Below are positions 44,965 through 57,374 of a DNA stretch of 64,000 nt, piece after piece. Below the pieces are notes generated by a model. The model had not been told where the DNA came from. It did not search any database and saw only the letters and a list, made by a program, of their open reading frames with translations. This DNA comes from Micropterix aruncella (taxonomy: Eukaryota; Arthropoda; Insecta; Lepidoptera; Micropterigidae), in assembly GCA_944548615.1 (NCBI GenBank), contig OX155961.1:16771629-16835628 (forward strand). The letters run 5' to 3'. Position 1 is the first letter of the stretch, and each line of letters opens with the position of its first letter. The position numbers were made by a program, and so were the translations under genes.

Positions 44965-45795
44965 CTAACTTTGAAATTAAAAAAAACAATAAACTTTAAA
45001 CAATAAACAATTATACAATTATACTGCTATACAATAATACATTTACATGTTGTAGTCAAATCGGTGAGTATAAAAGCATATATTTTTGGGTGTTTGTAAT
45101 AAACAATATCAGAAACTTAATGAAACTGCTACAAATGCAACCATTCCATCAGTATTTTCTTACGACGTTGTCTTTTGATATTACTATTATTGCATTTTTT
45201 TTTTTGGAATTTGAGTGTGATTTTTTTTCAATTATTGAACCATAAGTATCTTTATATAAAAGTATATGTACATGTAAATAATATATTAATAATTTTGCGA
45301 CAATGTGAAATGACGCATTTCACAGTATGTACATTTTGAAATTAATAAAATATGAAAGATATATCGGACCTTTGACAAATATATTTTAAACAAAGTTCAG
45401 CCAGTGCCACACATATCAATATAATATTTATGGTATTCGTTCGTCGTTTGTACTTTTTTGAACTGAAAATCTTTTGTTTTTTCTTGTGGTGTTCCGAATT
45501 TCAAGGCCAGCCCATGCCCGAAGGTCACTTTTTTTATCATTTGAACATTTAAAAATTTTAGTTTTTTTTTAACTTTTTACGGATTACACCCCTTATTTGA
45601 CTACACAGGAGTCAATGTTTTAAATTTAAAGTCAATCGGTTAAGCCGTTTAACCTGGAAATCGGTAAACACAGAGACGTAGAAACCCAAAACTATTATAT
45701 TGATTAATCGAAATGATGACCCCTACTAACTATATGTATTTATTTATGTATTTATTTACATTCAGGTAATGAGTTTTCAGTGCAATCGCACGCTT
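44965..45795. other. AT-rich with a common TE-tail module
   Basis: About 45590-45690 has CACCCCTTATTTGACTACAC, GTCAATCGGTTAAGCCGTTT and CACAGAGACGTAGAAAC, of the generic type seen at the ends of insect repeats. No coding. Confidence 0.35.
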
Positions 45796-45797
45796 TG

Positions 45798-46235
45798 GAG
45801 TTATTAACTACTGCGGCCGAACCCGCCACCTCAGGATGCTATAACGATAATAGATAATTTTTGCAATCGTGGGTGAATACAGAGACTTAAGGGACGACAT
45901 ATTCCACCCCGTAAAAGTCCAACGTCTTACCGCGAGGCACTGTAAAGTGAACACAGCGAGTAACCTCACGCCCTCACTGCCAGATTTGGCCGGATTTCTC
46001 CGTTCTCCAGTCTGGTCGCAGGTCCGAAGTAGCTTGCGCCGTCTCTACCCAGTGTTAGCGGTAATTCAGTTCGAATTTATCGCGGACTGTGGAGCCCTTT
46101 GCCTGCTGTGGCAGGTGAAAACGGAGTCCGTTCCAGGTTTGACCTTCTTCGTGGAGGCTACCGGATAGAAGCTAAACCGTGAGTTGGGCCGACCCAAGTT
46201 ATAGAGCGGGTCTTAGTGGCCTAACTGCTCAGGAA
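45798..46235 (-). repeat. RepX copy 9, with internal loss
   Basis: Starts GAGTTATTAACTACTGCGGC and continues through GAGGCACTGTAAAG, TTAGCGGTAATTCAG. It then jumps to GGTGAAAACGGAGTCC, GAGGCTACCGGATAGAAG and GGCCTAACTGCTCAGGAACC. The middle block with GCTTAGGAAA is missing. Confidence 0.75.
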
Positions 46236-46239
46236 CCAT

Positions 46240-47639
46240 TAACTGTTTAACCATATACGGTTTATTAGAATTTCCATCTCTATCAGGATCTTTGCAAATA
46301 TGTCTCTTTTAGTCAGGTTCCGTTGTCACCAATCGCGTGCGCGGGCACACCGAGTGCACTCAGCGATTTTTTTTAATCTACCGGATAGTCGGTGGCGTCA
46401 TCATGCAAGAGAAACATATTTATGGACGCGTATACCACCTAAATTACTTTTATGACGAAACAATAATCTCTTTTCAACTTCCATATGCAATTCGTCAATT
46501 ACTTTTCCGGCCTACCAACCGATGAGGAGGTAAAGTATTGTGAACGCGCATTTTTTTTTCGAGGCGAAGACGGGCAAATACTACATATTGACCCTCCCCC
46601 CCCCCCTCCCCCCGAGACAATTAAGACCATTTCGAGACTGAAGACGCTCTGTGTTTCTGTGTGTCTGTCTGCCTGCCTGTGTGTGTGTATCACTCCACGA
46701 TCACGCCCAAACGCTTCATCCGATTGAGCTGAAATTTGGCATGCAGGCATCAATTGGTCATGGCAAGAGTTCAAAAGATTGTGGTTCTGATCACTCTACC
46801 AGAGGGCGCGCTAGTCATACTTCAATCTCGAAATATTGGACGAGACTTGAAGTTCGGAATAGCTAATAATGTAGCTAATAATACGGAGAATGAAATTTTG
46901 ATTGGAACATCCCGTAAACAAGCGACACAAATAATCTTCAAATTCCGACATATTGAAGAAAATACTACTTCATTATTGGAAAAACAGCATTTTAATACCA
47001 CGGAAGCATTTGAATACTACAAATATATTACGAATTGACGCTTGGGGGAGGTTGGGTTGGCGAGCGGGAAGGGGGGGGGGGGGGGATGTCATCCCAAGAC
47101 TTGCCGGGAACATGTTGGAATAACACAACAGTTTTACTTAGAATTTAATTGCGTTATTCATGCTATAACTATAACGGTCATAAAATACAAATAACTATCC
47201 ACAAATTTCGGAACGAAACTGAGAAAAATGTCATCAAAAATCAAGATAAAGCATTTAACATTGTGATTTAGATAAAATAAATCGATAAATATTCAAATGT
47301 AATAAAGCACAGCGGATCTTTAGTAGGTCCATGGCCATTATATCGACCATAAATGTAAAATCTCTCACTAAATTTCGAAATTTAGAAAAGTCATTGATAT
47401 AGAAGTAATCTACACACAGTCCATCTTACACGCAAACAAGTCTAAAATTAATGTTGTGATAAAATGTGTAAATGATATGCGGTGTTGTGCTTTTCCGTTA
47501 GTTTTGGCGGTTTGTTCCTAAAAACCGCAGCTATTCATTGTATTTATTTAGTGCTCGTTACGGTGAAATTAAAATGTTGATACGGTTTGCTTTAGGAACT
47601 CTTTTACGTTCAATAATAAATCCTATTAAGAATAAAAGC
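46240..47639. other. Unassigned, simple-sequence rich
   Basis: Holds C-rich (46595-46613), GTGT/CTGT (46650-46690) and G-homopolymer (about 47068-47085) tracts. TCATCCGATTGAGCTGAAAT near 46717 is of the TE-tail type. Short open frames around 46640-47038 match no family. Confidence 0.35.
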
Positions 47640-48365
47640 GAGGACAGGACAATCAGATAAATTCCTCGGAATGCTCGTGAATGAAAGGATGTCCTGGAGT
47701 TTTCATATAGAGTTCAAACTCTCGTCAACCTGCTATGCTTCTATTACGCATCCGCACTTGTATGAAGAGATCTGAGGTTATATCAACCTTAAATCGCATA
47801 TACACTATAGTATTCTTATATGACGTAGTACTGCAGCGCCCAGAAAAAAGCCATACGTGGGAGAGTAGGTGTTGGTACACAGCAGTCATGTCGTGAAGAC
47901 TTCCGAACCGCGGGATATTGACCGTATATGCAATGTTTGCTCAAGATGGTCTTTGCAATTTCTATTGCAATAAGAGCTCGGAAATATCCCACAAAGACAT
48001 GCAAGACAACAGTAATAAAACCACTATACCTCCAAGCGTTTATACCACAAGTTCCAAACGAATAGTCTCTACATATCGTAATAATTCTATTGTTTTATAT
48101 TTAATAATTCAGTTATCACTCACAATGCTACTTACTAAATATAATTAATCTCCGTGTTCCTTCCGAACTCAATAGATTTAACCCTGCTCTTCATGTTTCT
48201 CATGCTGGTACCAACTATAGGCAAAATGCATTTCTGTGGCGAACAAGTGACAATTTCAATGATTTGATTACACGCTTTGACTTTGATATATTCTGTACGA
48301 GTATTAACTCAGCTAGGCAGCAGCTGAACAGTGAATTCTTTAGCATTAATTGTTGAATAAATTTT
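47640..48365 (+). mobile_element. Degenerate Jockey-type LINE 3' part
   Basis: The plus strand reads DKFLGMLVNERMSWSFHIEF (the FLGI-LD-L-W motif), then frameshifts. About 48150-48353 gives LRVPSELNRFNPALHVSHAG and NAFLWRTSDNFNDLITRFDF, ending SINC and a stop. That fits a LINE C-terminus. The copy is dead. Confidence 0.6.
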
Positions 48366-48369
48366 GATG

Positions 48370-49235
48370 TATGTATTTTTAATCGATAGCTTTAATTGAA
48401 AGGTCACATATGTTTCTACAACGTTACTTAACGAGAAAACCTTTAATTGGCTTTCTGTTATCCTACTCCTCTTTTTGTTAAATTATAATTAGCTGTTGGT
48501 TTTCCTAAAAATAAATTAATTAATAAATATGACAAACTTTTTAATAAATTGCCTGGTAAATTAAAGGCGATTAAAAACATTGATATTTTCTGGTTGATAT
48601 TAGGTTAGCTCTAAAATATTGCCTGCAGGCAATAAGCTCGCCTTTTCCTAAGAATAAACCGTTTTTATTATTATTATATTTTCAAGCAATCCATTCGGAT
48701 GTATTTGCTTAAAACCTACATGTATGGGCATAACTAATTAAAAAAAACTTTGAAAACAACATCGTACTTACCAATGTAATTTGATGTAGTATTTTTATTG
48801 ACAATTATTATATTATAGTCTTTTTTGTTAATTGGAATAATTTTGGAGTAATTCCTTGTACATCATACTTTGTTAAAATGAGTAACTAATTTAAGATTAA
48901 TTTAATATACTTGTCCATTCCTACAAAATTGTGTAGTTATAATGAAAAAAATACTCTGTAATGGTGAAATTGAAAGAGGGCAATGAGATGTAGGTGGTAA
49001 CGAGTACGCTTGCGAAGACGTCAAATAAATACCGTGAATCGTCCATGTAAAAATGTATGAAAAAACAAAAAGAGCTGTTAGTTGGTAGCGATGTACCTAA
49101 GTAATTATCGCGCAGTTTTGGCGCGCAATCGTCAACCAGTGCAAGTTTGTATACAGCTGTTGGTTAGGTGAGTCGAACTCAAGTGTTAATTCTCTGCTAT
49201 GAATTCGAACTGGTCACCGGAAACAGGTTGCTGAA
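48370..49235. other. AT-rich, unassigned
   Basis: No gene recognised. Confidence 0.3.
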
Positions 49236-49239
49236 GACG

Positions 49240-50110
49240 GGTTTTAACGAGGTGATTCGGACCCTAAATTCCTGAAACGCATCACAACGGGTGAATAAAC
49301 AAGGGGTGATGAGTTTGATGCAAACCAGCAACAAGCCTGGGAATGACGATTCGATAGCGAGCCAATCCGAAAAAGCACGTCGAAGACAGTGGACCGAGAT
49401 GCGAACCTTGGCGTACACCGATCAGGACAGCTCACGACAACTGTCTGACTACGACTGCGGACGTAGGAAGCAAACCGCCCCAGGAGATCTCCGTGAATGC
49501 CTAGACACAGTTTCCGGGTGTGTATACAATGATTCACGCAGTCAAACGCCTGAAATCAGTGTAGGTACACGACGTCAACTTGCACTCTTTTATCCATATT
49601 TACGAGTAAACACGAGACTGAACGCCGCTGCAGAACACTGTAGGAAGACTGCCTGCTATGACAGGATATACCTGGTTTTATACAATATTCTCGGAAGGCT
49701 TATTAACCCCTCAAATGAATGGCGATTAGCTCGGGTTGCCTACGGCAAAATGTATATAAATTTATATTTACATTTACATTTACATAGAGCGGGGTTTACT
49801 ATAGAGCTATAGCATTACTATAGAGCGGATTACTATAAAGCGGCGCACATTTACATTTATATTTACATTTATATACATTTATATACATTTTGTATACATT
49901 TTGCCAAGGCATCCCTTAAGGGACGCCTCACATTTGAGGAGTTAAGCACAAGAAGGATATAAATGGGCCTGTAATTTCCAATAGACGACTGAGACCCCTT
50001 TGTGTGAATAGGAACTACGAGCGCTTCCTTCCATCCCTCAGGAAAAATACTGCTTCGGATAGACCTCGAGAATATTTTAGATAGAACAGAGAATTTGAGC
50101 ATTTTTTGAT
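49240..50110 (-). mobile_element. Degenerate Jockey-type LINE reverse transcriptase
   Basis: On the minus strand about 50060-49960 reads SIFPEGWKEALVVPIHTKGS and IGNYRPI (RT domain 1). About 49520-49440 reads LGIHGDLLGRFASYVRSRSQ and TVVVS (a later RT domain). An ATTTACATTTAC simple repeat (about 49755-49890) has expanded between them. The long plus-strand frame at 49291-49812 is antisense to this and not called. Confidence 0.75.
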
Positions 50111-50123
50111 GAAACTGTTGATA

Positions 50124-51744
50124 CGTAGGCAGGATGATATGTATCTGCGACGGATGTTTTAAAAATCTACCAGATTTTTAAACAAGGTTTCTGATTATCA
50201 AAGGTCTAATTTTGAAATCGATGAAGTGAGTATTTTTTTGCAAACGGTCCAAAAAATATTGTGTTGATTTTTTTTCAAAATGGATAAAACTAAACAAAGA
50301 GATGTGATAAAGTCTCTTCATATGAAGGGTTTGAAGAAAGACGAAAATTTTTTAAGAAGGGTGGCTGAGTTTTTAAACGCGGCCGCGACGATTTCCAAAA
50401 TTCACGATTTGGTCTTGGCAGATCGACCATAAAGTATAGGTATCTCTAAAGCAGTGTTTTTCAACCTTTTTTAAATCGCGACCCCCTTTTTGAAAAAAAA
50501 ATCTTACGAGACCGCCGCCCCCCCCCCCCCCCCCCCCCCATAGACTGCAACTTAGTTCTCTCGACCCCCTCCCTTAGTCTCTTCCACAGCTGTAACTGTA
50601 AGCTTTCAATAAATATTTGTAAGACAATGGCGAAAACCACATTATTTACTGATTTTCACTTTCGAAGCTGTTATTACCTGTTTCCATCTTCAATAAACAT
50701 AACGTTTTGTAAAAGAAATAGCAAAAAAGACATTATAAATATGTTTCCCTTCCAAAGCTGAAAATGTTTGTAATAAAGATTTTGTAATATTTTAGATATT
50801 TATTTTTAGATAGCCTGTGAGATCCCCCTCCTCCCCCCCCCCCCCCCCCCCCCCTAGGTGGTCGCGACCCACTGGTTGAAAAACACTGCTGTAAATAATA
50901 GGTACATCACATCCTGAGTGAAGAATTGCATATTAAAAACTTAGCCGTCCGCTGCGTGCCGCGTTTGCTTACTCTCGATCAAAAAATAATTCGAATGCAA
51001 AACTCTTAATACCGTTTGGACCGTTTTAAGATGAATAAAGCATTTTTTGCGGCGATTTGCAATGATAGATGCGATCTAGATTTACGACTGTACACCAGAA
51101 TACAAAAATTCAATCAAAACAATAAACAGACACTGAGTGATCGGCTCCGAAGAAAGCTAACGCTTTAAAATCGGCTGGGAAAGTGATGTCATCCGTCTTT
51201 TGGGATGCAAAATCCTATATCGATGGATGCAAAGGGAATTGCTATGATACAGTATATTTCGAAAGATCAAACTATTACTGGTGAATACTACGCCAATTTG
51301 TTACATAAGCTACAGGAATGTATTCATTAAAAAACAGGTTTGGCTCGAAAAGACAATCTTCCACCAATATCAGGCATGAGTTCACACATTCGTTTAGGCT
51401 ATGGCGAAAATCGACGAATCATACTACGATTTCTTGCCCTATCCACCTTATTCGCCTGAGACCTAGCACCGCCAGTTTTCCACCTGTTCCCAACATTTTT
51501 AGTGGGACAGAAATTTGAGAAGAATTTCGACGGTAATTCTGCTATTGAGGAGTATTTCTCAGGACATGGGGAATGTCATTTCTTGGAGTGCATAAGTGCT
51601 TTGAAGCTTAGGTCTACTAAGTGCGTAGAGTTTAAACGAGACTATATCGAAAAATAAAAAAGAATTGTTATATTAAAGTATTAAATATTCGGTCATATTA
51701 AAGTATTTCTTTGCTAGGTCAGATTACTTTTCACCCTGCCCTCG
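50124..51744 (+). mobile_element. Mariner copy C, decayed, with a nested hAT MITE
   Basis: Ends CGTAGGCAGGATGATATGTA and, complemented at right, CGAGGGCAGGGTGAAAAGTA, with TA on both sides (50122-50123, 51745-51746). Broken transposase on the plus strand: HILSEELHIKNLAVRCVPRL, LTLDQKIIRMQ, GKVMSSVFWDAKSYI, then TGEYYANL-type and YSPDLAP-type remnants in shifted frames, ending DYIEK. The first and second catalytic motifs are damaged. Confidence 0.88.
50452..50888. mobile_element. hAT-type MITE inside mariner C
   Basis: Inverted ends CAGTGTTTTTCAACC and GGTTGAAAAACACTG, both followed inward by CGCGACC. Flanking 8-mers CTCTAAAG (50444-50451) and CTGTAAAT (50889-50896) match at six of eight. It contains two long C tracts (about 50519-50539 and 50837-50854). 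Non-coding. Confidence 0.85.
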
Positions 51745-51879
51745 TATTATATCACTACCAGTGCCTTTATTACAGTCCAGATATTCTATATAATTGTTTT
51801 AGCCTCGATCCCTAGACGTAGCATTATAGCTGGGAATAGAAAACGTAACTTATATATGTAGGTATATTGTTGTAACTAG

Positions 51880-52018
51880 TGGTCCATCACTTCGTCTTAT
51901 CGGGATTGTACTTCTTCGATGAGGTTACTGGCTAGAAGTTAAACAGTGAATTGAGTCGACCAGAAATAACGAGCAGGTCTTAATGGCCCAAATGCACTGG
52001 AACCGTTAACTGCCAGGA
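51880..52018 (-). repeat. RepX copy 10, 5' piece only
   Basis: GGTCCATCACTTCGTC to GGAACCGTTAACTGCC, including GAGGTTACTGGCTAGAAGTT and GAGCAGGTCTTAATGGCCC. This is the only copy that keeps just the side away from the inferred 3' end. Confidence 0.65.
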
Positions 52019-52259
52019 GATAGGACCACACATATTCGCTATGTCGCAACGCTATAATTAATAAAATATACTTTCTGCTACTACCGGTGGAAAAATGAAA
52101 AAGAACTACTCGCTGATGCGAAAGAAATTTTGTCTCGTTAACGTATCTAATGAATGAGCTGAGACCGGGATATTTTAGAACCTTTTCTAGAATGGACAAT
52201 GTATGCTTTCAAGAGCTGCATAATATGGTACATGCGTAAAGAAACAGGTCTCAGTTAGT

Positions 52260-53160
52260 CAGTCAGCCCTTTTCAAGGTTCTTTCGGGGATACCACAAGG
52301 TGCTAATCTCTCCACAATTTTGTCTCTCATTTTCATTAACGATTTGATTAAATTTGTATAATATAGTCACTGCTCTCTATTCGCTGATGACGTAAAAAAA
52401 TTTCATCCAATAACAGATGCTGGAGAAGGGGAAAATTGCAGCAATATCTACTATTACGGCGGAGCACTGTCAATGACATGGAATTCAACACTAAAAAGTG
52501 CTCTGTTTCCTTGCCTTTTCCCGTACACTATAAACGGGTCAATTTTAAAAAGGTCAACCGAGGTGAGGGACCTGGGAATTACATTTGATACGCAGTTGAA
52601 TTTCCGTGCACACATTATAAATATTTGCAATCGCGCTAGCAAAATGGTAGGTTTTGTTATTCGCATATGCAAACAGTCTAATAATTGTTCATGCAATGTT
52701 TACACTACATAATTGTTTAGTTCGTAGTACCATTGAATATAACTCAGTCATTTGGTGTATAATGAAAAACCAATACATTCATATGATCGAGCGTAGTCAA
52801 AGATTTTTTTCGAGATAGATTTAATACATAGATTTATTATACATTACAGAAAATACAATATTTATTCGTATTTATTTCCGTCCAATTTTGTTCTAGGAAT
52901 GTTAAGTTTCCCTAGTTATTTTTGCATATAACTTAAATCAAGGAATTATTTATTTACCAGAGATAGTATTAAGTTTGAAGTATACGCACCGGTAAATTAC
53001 ATAGCGAGGAGATCGCATCTATTGTTTAATGTGCCATAAAAACATGTAGACAGGCCAATGCGGAGGGTTATACCCCTTCTTAATTCCTTACTCACTGAGA
53101 TAATCTTATGTGTATCCCTTTAGCAGCTAAAACGGCAACTCCCCGCTATCTCATTTTTAT
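52260..53160 (+). mobile_element. Degenerate Jockey-type LINE
   Basis: Broken frames carry GIPQGANLSTILSLIFINDL (PQG motif, 52290-52350), SLFADDVK (active site, about 52375), EVRDLGITFDTQLNFRAHI and IEYNSVIW. Stops interrupt throughout. Confidence 0.8.
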
Positions 53161-53236
53161 ATTAAATAGGTACATACTTTGTTTTACTTAGTTTTTTTTA
53201 TGTCATCAATAGCTTACTTATGTAAGTCAGTCATTA

Positions 53237-53265
53237 TACATTACATTACATTACATTACATTTAC
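53237..53265. repeat. (TTACA)n microsatellite
   Basis: Four to five TTACA units followed by TTTACGTC. Confidence 0.85.
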
Positions 53266-53689
53266 GTCGTGTCCAATTGGTGGCTAAAAACCGCTCTTGG
53301 ACGTGTCAAAATATTTCTGTTTTAAGTAGTAAGTGTCATTACTACTTTAATCTTTACGTTACATACATATATTAATTTTTAAAAATATACAGTATCTAAG
53401 AAACTTTGGAACCTACTAAAAGTTATTCGTCGTAGAATCGTATTTCAAAACAAATTAAAGAATAGTCAATGGCTACCTACTAAACACACAATAATTAAAA
53501 TAGTCAGTTAATAAGTTGAATAATCAAAGCAGAAGCCTAACAATTGAAATAGTCAATAAATCAAATATATACGTACTAAAAACTGTACATAGTAACATCC
53601 AAAGTAGTAAGTAATTTGTTAAATAATCAAACTAAAGCTAAATCTTAAATTTAAATACTAGAAGTACATATATAATTATCATTCAAATT

Positions 53690-53880
53690 GGTACAATATT
53701 TGCAAAGTCATGGCCCTCGAATTCGGTCAGATTATAGAAAGGGTGGCCTATCAGCATCTCCTTAATGTTTTTTTTAAATTGTTTGTCCTCCAGTTGTTTG
53801 ATAGTGGTAGGGAGTAAATTGTAGAATTTAATGCTAAGGTATAAGTAGCTCTTCTGTACTTTTGCCAGTATAGACTTACA
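53690..53880 (-). mobile_element. LINE C-terminal fragment
   Basis: The minus strand is open for about 58 codons without a Met: KFYNLLPTTIKQLEDKQFKK, then EMLIGHPFYNLTEFEG and a stop near 53696. This is the F-N-LP-x-I-K-L...F-K-L-LL-x-x-YY end seen in Jockey-type elements. Confidence 0.65.
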
Positions 53881-54309
53881 CTAGATTTAATATTCCAGAG
53901 CGAATTGAATTATTGTGCGGAAAGTGCGTAGTTTCTTTCACCAAAGCCTCAATAGCAGGGTGCGCAACGGTATCCTTCACTAAAGCCTCAATAGCAAAGT
54001 GCGCAACAGTTTCCTTCACCAAAGCCTCTGTTATTATAATAAGGTCCCAACGCATATCAGAAGTCTTGGAGAGAACCAGTTCAAAAAATTAATAATTAAT
54101 AGCATTGTCAATACTCCAGTATACGAGACTTAAGACTTGACATTTGGATAATACTGAATTCATATTCCAAGAGTATCACAATGTAAAATAAAGGAAAGTT
54201 CCTGATGTTGACATTTGCCAAAGAGCGTAATATTTATTTTTGTCAACGAAGCCTATATTGCCCGATTTGACTATTATCTAATCAAAATTTTGTAATTTTT
54301 AGTATAAGA

Positions 54310-54720
54310 TAAAGCAGGTTTGGAGCAGGAATATCGGGCATCCTGGAAACAGAGCCAAAGATGTCGCCAGGCAAAAGCCACGAAGGAGCAACCACTTCCT
54401 AACAAACTTAAGGCCCTACTTGACATGAGCAAGAAGAACCTTAGAACCTATCGGTCTTCCCACCGGACACACGACCCTTAGAGCACATCTATTCAAACTT
54501 GGCTTGACCGAGAGCAAGGACTGCCGAATATGTGGCGAAGAACCTGAAGACAGTATACAAAACTTTTGTCGCCCAGGCCTCGCCGCAAAAAGACATAGTT
54601 TACTGGGACGAGCTTTTCTCGAACCCAGCGATCTGCCCAACTTTAAGGTCAGTGATCTGTAAGGACCGGTAAGCAGTACCGGGCTACTATCAGACCACTG
54701 ACCCGACCACAAAGTGGGTA
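54310..54720 (+). mobile_element. LINE RNase H end with zinc knuckle
   Basis: The plus strand reads VWSRNIGHPGNRAKDVARQ (a decayed W-PGHSGHPGNE-AD-LA RNase H motif). It then gives PTGHTTLRAHLFKLGLTESK, DCRICGEE-EDSIQNFC and FLEPSDLPNFKVSDL. It is the same kind of C-terminus as at 374-708 but decayed and in the other strand. Confidence 0.8.
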
Positions 54721-55061
54721 GTTACAAAAGATCTTATAGATCCAGGTGACATCAAGGGCTGGATACAAGCCCCCCACTCCGTTTACTACTAGATACTACT
54801 AGTATAATATTATCTATTTTCATGACTATCACATTATTACTTTGATAATTATGGTTGTAGACTTTGTGTTTTCTTTTTAGTGTGAAAAGTTAATTACTAC
54901 ATTATTTTCTAATAATTTAGGATTTCAAACCGATTAAAAATTACTTATATTGATTTATATAGTCACAACTATCACGATAGTTAATTAAGCATGTTGGACC
55001 CATCGACGCATCCAAATGTAGGAATAACCTACTAGAGTAGAATAAATTGTATTGTATTGTG

Positions 55062-55205
55062 TAAGGCGTTGGACTCTTACCTGCTTGTTGGCTTAGTTAA
55101 ACAGTGAACTTCTGCGTTCACTCCATGGGAGAAGGAATAATATGATATGGTTATAACTTCCTGGGGTGGCGGGTTCGCTCGTGTTAGTTGACAACTCCCA
55201 AGTGC
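55062..55205 (+). repeat. RepX copy 11, truncated
   Basis: Runs from GTAAGGCGTTGGACTCTTAC to CGTGTTAGTTGACAACTCCC. The inferred 3' end is complete and the rest missing. Confidence 0.75.
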
Positions 55206-55209
55206 CCCT

Positions 55210-55735
55210 AAAGATCGCGTTGTGAGTAGATGCTGTAAAGGGCCATTTACTTGGCAAGAGGAGTAAGGGTTTACAATACTTGATTTTTGTTGGTTAAGAA
55301 ATTCCAAGATAATTCATTGTTATTGTTTCTTCAATTCGGCCCTGTTCTACGGCCAATTCAATTAAACAAGGTTGAATCACCTCGATTGTATGAATCAAGA
55401 TTGAAGATCCGGTTTTTATTGACGGTTAATTCAAGAAAAAAGAGTCATTCATATTCTAATTTTACGTACCTATGATTAATTTAGCAAAGCCATATTTATG
55501 CTTATAAACCGAGCTAAACTTCAACTATTATACTTGGATATTAAAATAGGCTTTCTTATTTTACAGCAGCAGCTTTTTTGACGAGACTGCTGCAACGAAA
55601 GGCTGATTAGGTATTTTAAAACATTACAATACCTACAGTAAGTCATCAGCCAGGAGAGGGCCAGAAACGAATAGATAAAGTTTAAACCATTGATTGTATG
55701 TTGTAATATTATAATATGTTATATTTTATATCCTA
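55210..55735. other. Unassigned sequence
   Basis: No gene or repeat recognised. Confidence 0.3.
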
Positions 55736-55741
55736 TATCAG

Positions 55742-55985
55742 TGATTTTCAAAGTGGGGGGCGCGCCCCCCAAGGGGGGCGTGAAGACATTCCAAGGGAGG
55801 TGCAGGTACAGTGCAACAGTGCAACAGATGCACGACCTACAATTAAAAGGTAACCTAAAATAATTATTTGAAAAAGTAAAATAAAATATATCAACCAAAA
55901 TAAAAAAAACGCAAATATGAATAGTGGAATAAAAAACTGTCAAAAATATTAAATCATGAAACCAGAAATATGACATCAGTGATAG
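55742..55985. mobile_element. hAT-like MITE fragment
   Basis: Begins CAGTGATTTTCAAAGTGGGG and GGCGCGCCCCCC, a form common to hAT ends. The right side has ATCAGTGAT again (about 55975) but as a direct, not inverted, repeat, so the right end is unresolved. Confidence 0.4.
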
Positions 55986-56059
55986 TCAAACATATAATAG
56001 GCGTCAATAATGGCTTTAGCTTCATATAATTTAGGTAATCATTGTTTGATTTTTTACGT

Positions 56060-57370
56060 CAACCGACTATATTCACCATGCTCATGCCAAATCTGCAATA
56101 ATCTTCATTCGGCCTCAATAAATAAGCGAAATATAGGCATTTAAAGAAGCGTCAAATACCTACATTTCGGTAGGTTGTTAGGTTTTTTAAAAACAATTTA
56201 TGGAATTATTGCAGTATAGGAACCTTTTTCAGAAATCGAAAAAATAAAGAAATACTGCTAGGTTCGCCCATTGTAATGCTAAATGTCAAAGAAAAAAGCT
56301 TCGGACGCGTAAATTTTCGAGACCAAATTTACATTTTTTAAAAATGTTTTTTTTTTAAACTCAGTTTTTAAGGTTGTTTTAAAACAAACTACTTAATCTA
56401 ACCTACCGCCAATTAGGTGTTTATGTAATATTAAAAAAAAACTTAACCTACCGAAATATATGGGTTTGGCGCTTTTTTGAATGCCTATATCTCGCTTATT
56501 TATTAAGACCGAATAAATATTATTGCAGGTTCAGAATCAGCGTGGTGAATATAGTCTGGTGACGTTAAAAAATCAACAATCTAGAAGAGGTTCCTATACT
56601 GCAATAATACCCAATTTATATACAACTACATGGCGGTAGGTTACGAATTTTTTTTAAGGCGCTAGGATAGACCAAACTGCGAAATAGACCTCTCTTGGAA
56701 CGCCAATTTCTGCTGAATGGATGGTCCAAATACATTAAAAATATATATATGGTATGTGTAATATGATCAAAAACAAATTTGTTGTCTCGTTTGTTTATTA
56801 TTAATGCTAGTTTGAACAGAAAAATCTTACTTCTCCTATTATTTTTCGAAGCGGTCCTTAAAACTAACTAACTTCACACGGTAGGTATATAAAATTTGAA
56901 AATTTTAGGTCTCGAAATATTGCGTATCAGAGGCTATTTCCTATCAGATTTACTTAGCATTACAATGATCGAATCTAGTAGTTTATCCATAAATTCCAAA
57001 GTAGGATATCAATCTAAATTTTTTTTAAAACCTTTAAAAAAATATTTAAGAAAAACTTGTAAAATGTATAAATAGTGAAAGAAGTTATTTGATAGTCAAA
57101 AAAAGAACCGTCCAAAAATATTAACTCGGGGTATTTATTAGGTATTAATATTAGGTAAAATAACGTAATATTATTAGGTAAAATAACGGGGTATTTATTA
57201 GGTATTGCTACCAGTTCTGCATTCTTGATTTTTTAACATCACCTGAATATAATATTCACCACGCTGATTCCGAAACTGCAATTATCTTTTGTCGGACTCA
57301 ATAAATAAGAGAGATATTGGCATTTAAAGAAGTGTCAATCACCTACATTTCGGTAGGTTAAGTTAGTTTT
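56060..57370. repeat. RepZ cluster, one inverted pair and one direct copy
   Basis: A unit of about 105 bp with TTCGG-CTCAATAAATAAG, ATA-TGGCATTTAAAGAAG and CCTACATTTCGGTAGG occurs at 56067-56172. It occurs inverted at 56440-56577 and direct again at 57250-57365. The inverted pair gives a foldback of about 0.5 kb. Between are poly(A/T)-rich sequences. No coding. Confidence 0.7.
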
Positions 57371-57374
57371 TTTT

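Noticed and set aside
49291..49812. A 173-codon plus-strand frame
   Set aside because: It is antisense to LINE polymerase motifs (GIHGDLLGRFASYV on the minus strand) and has no recognisable domain.
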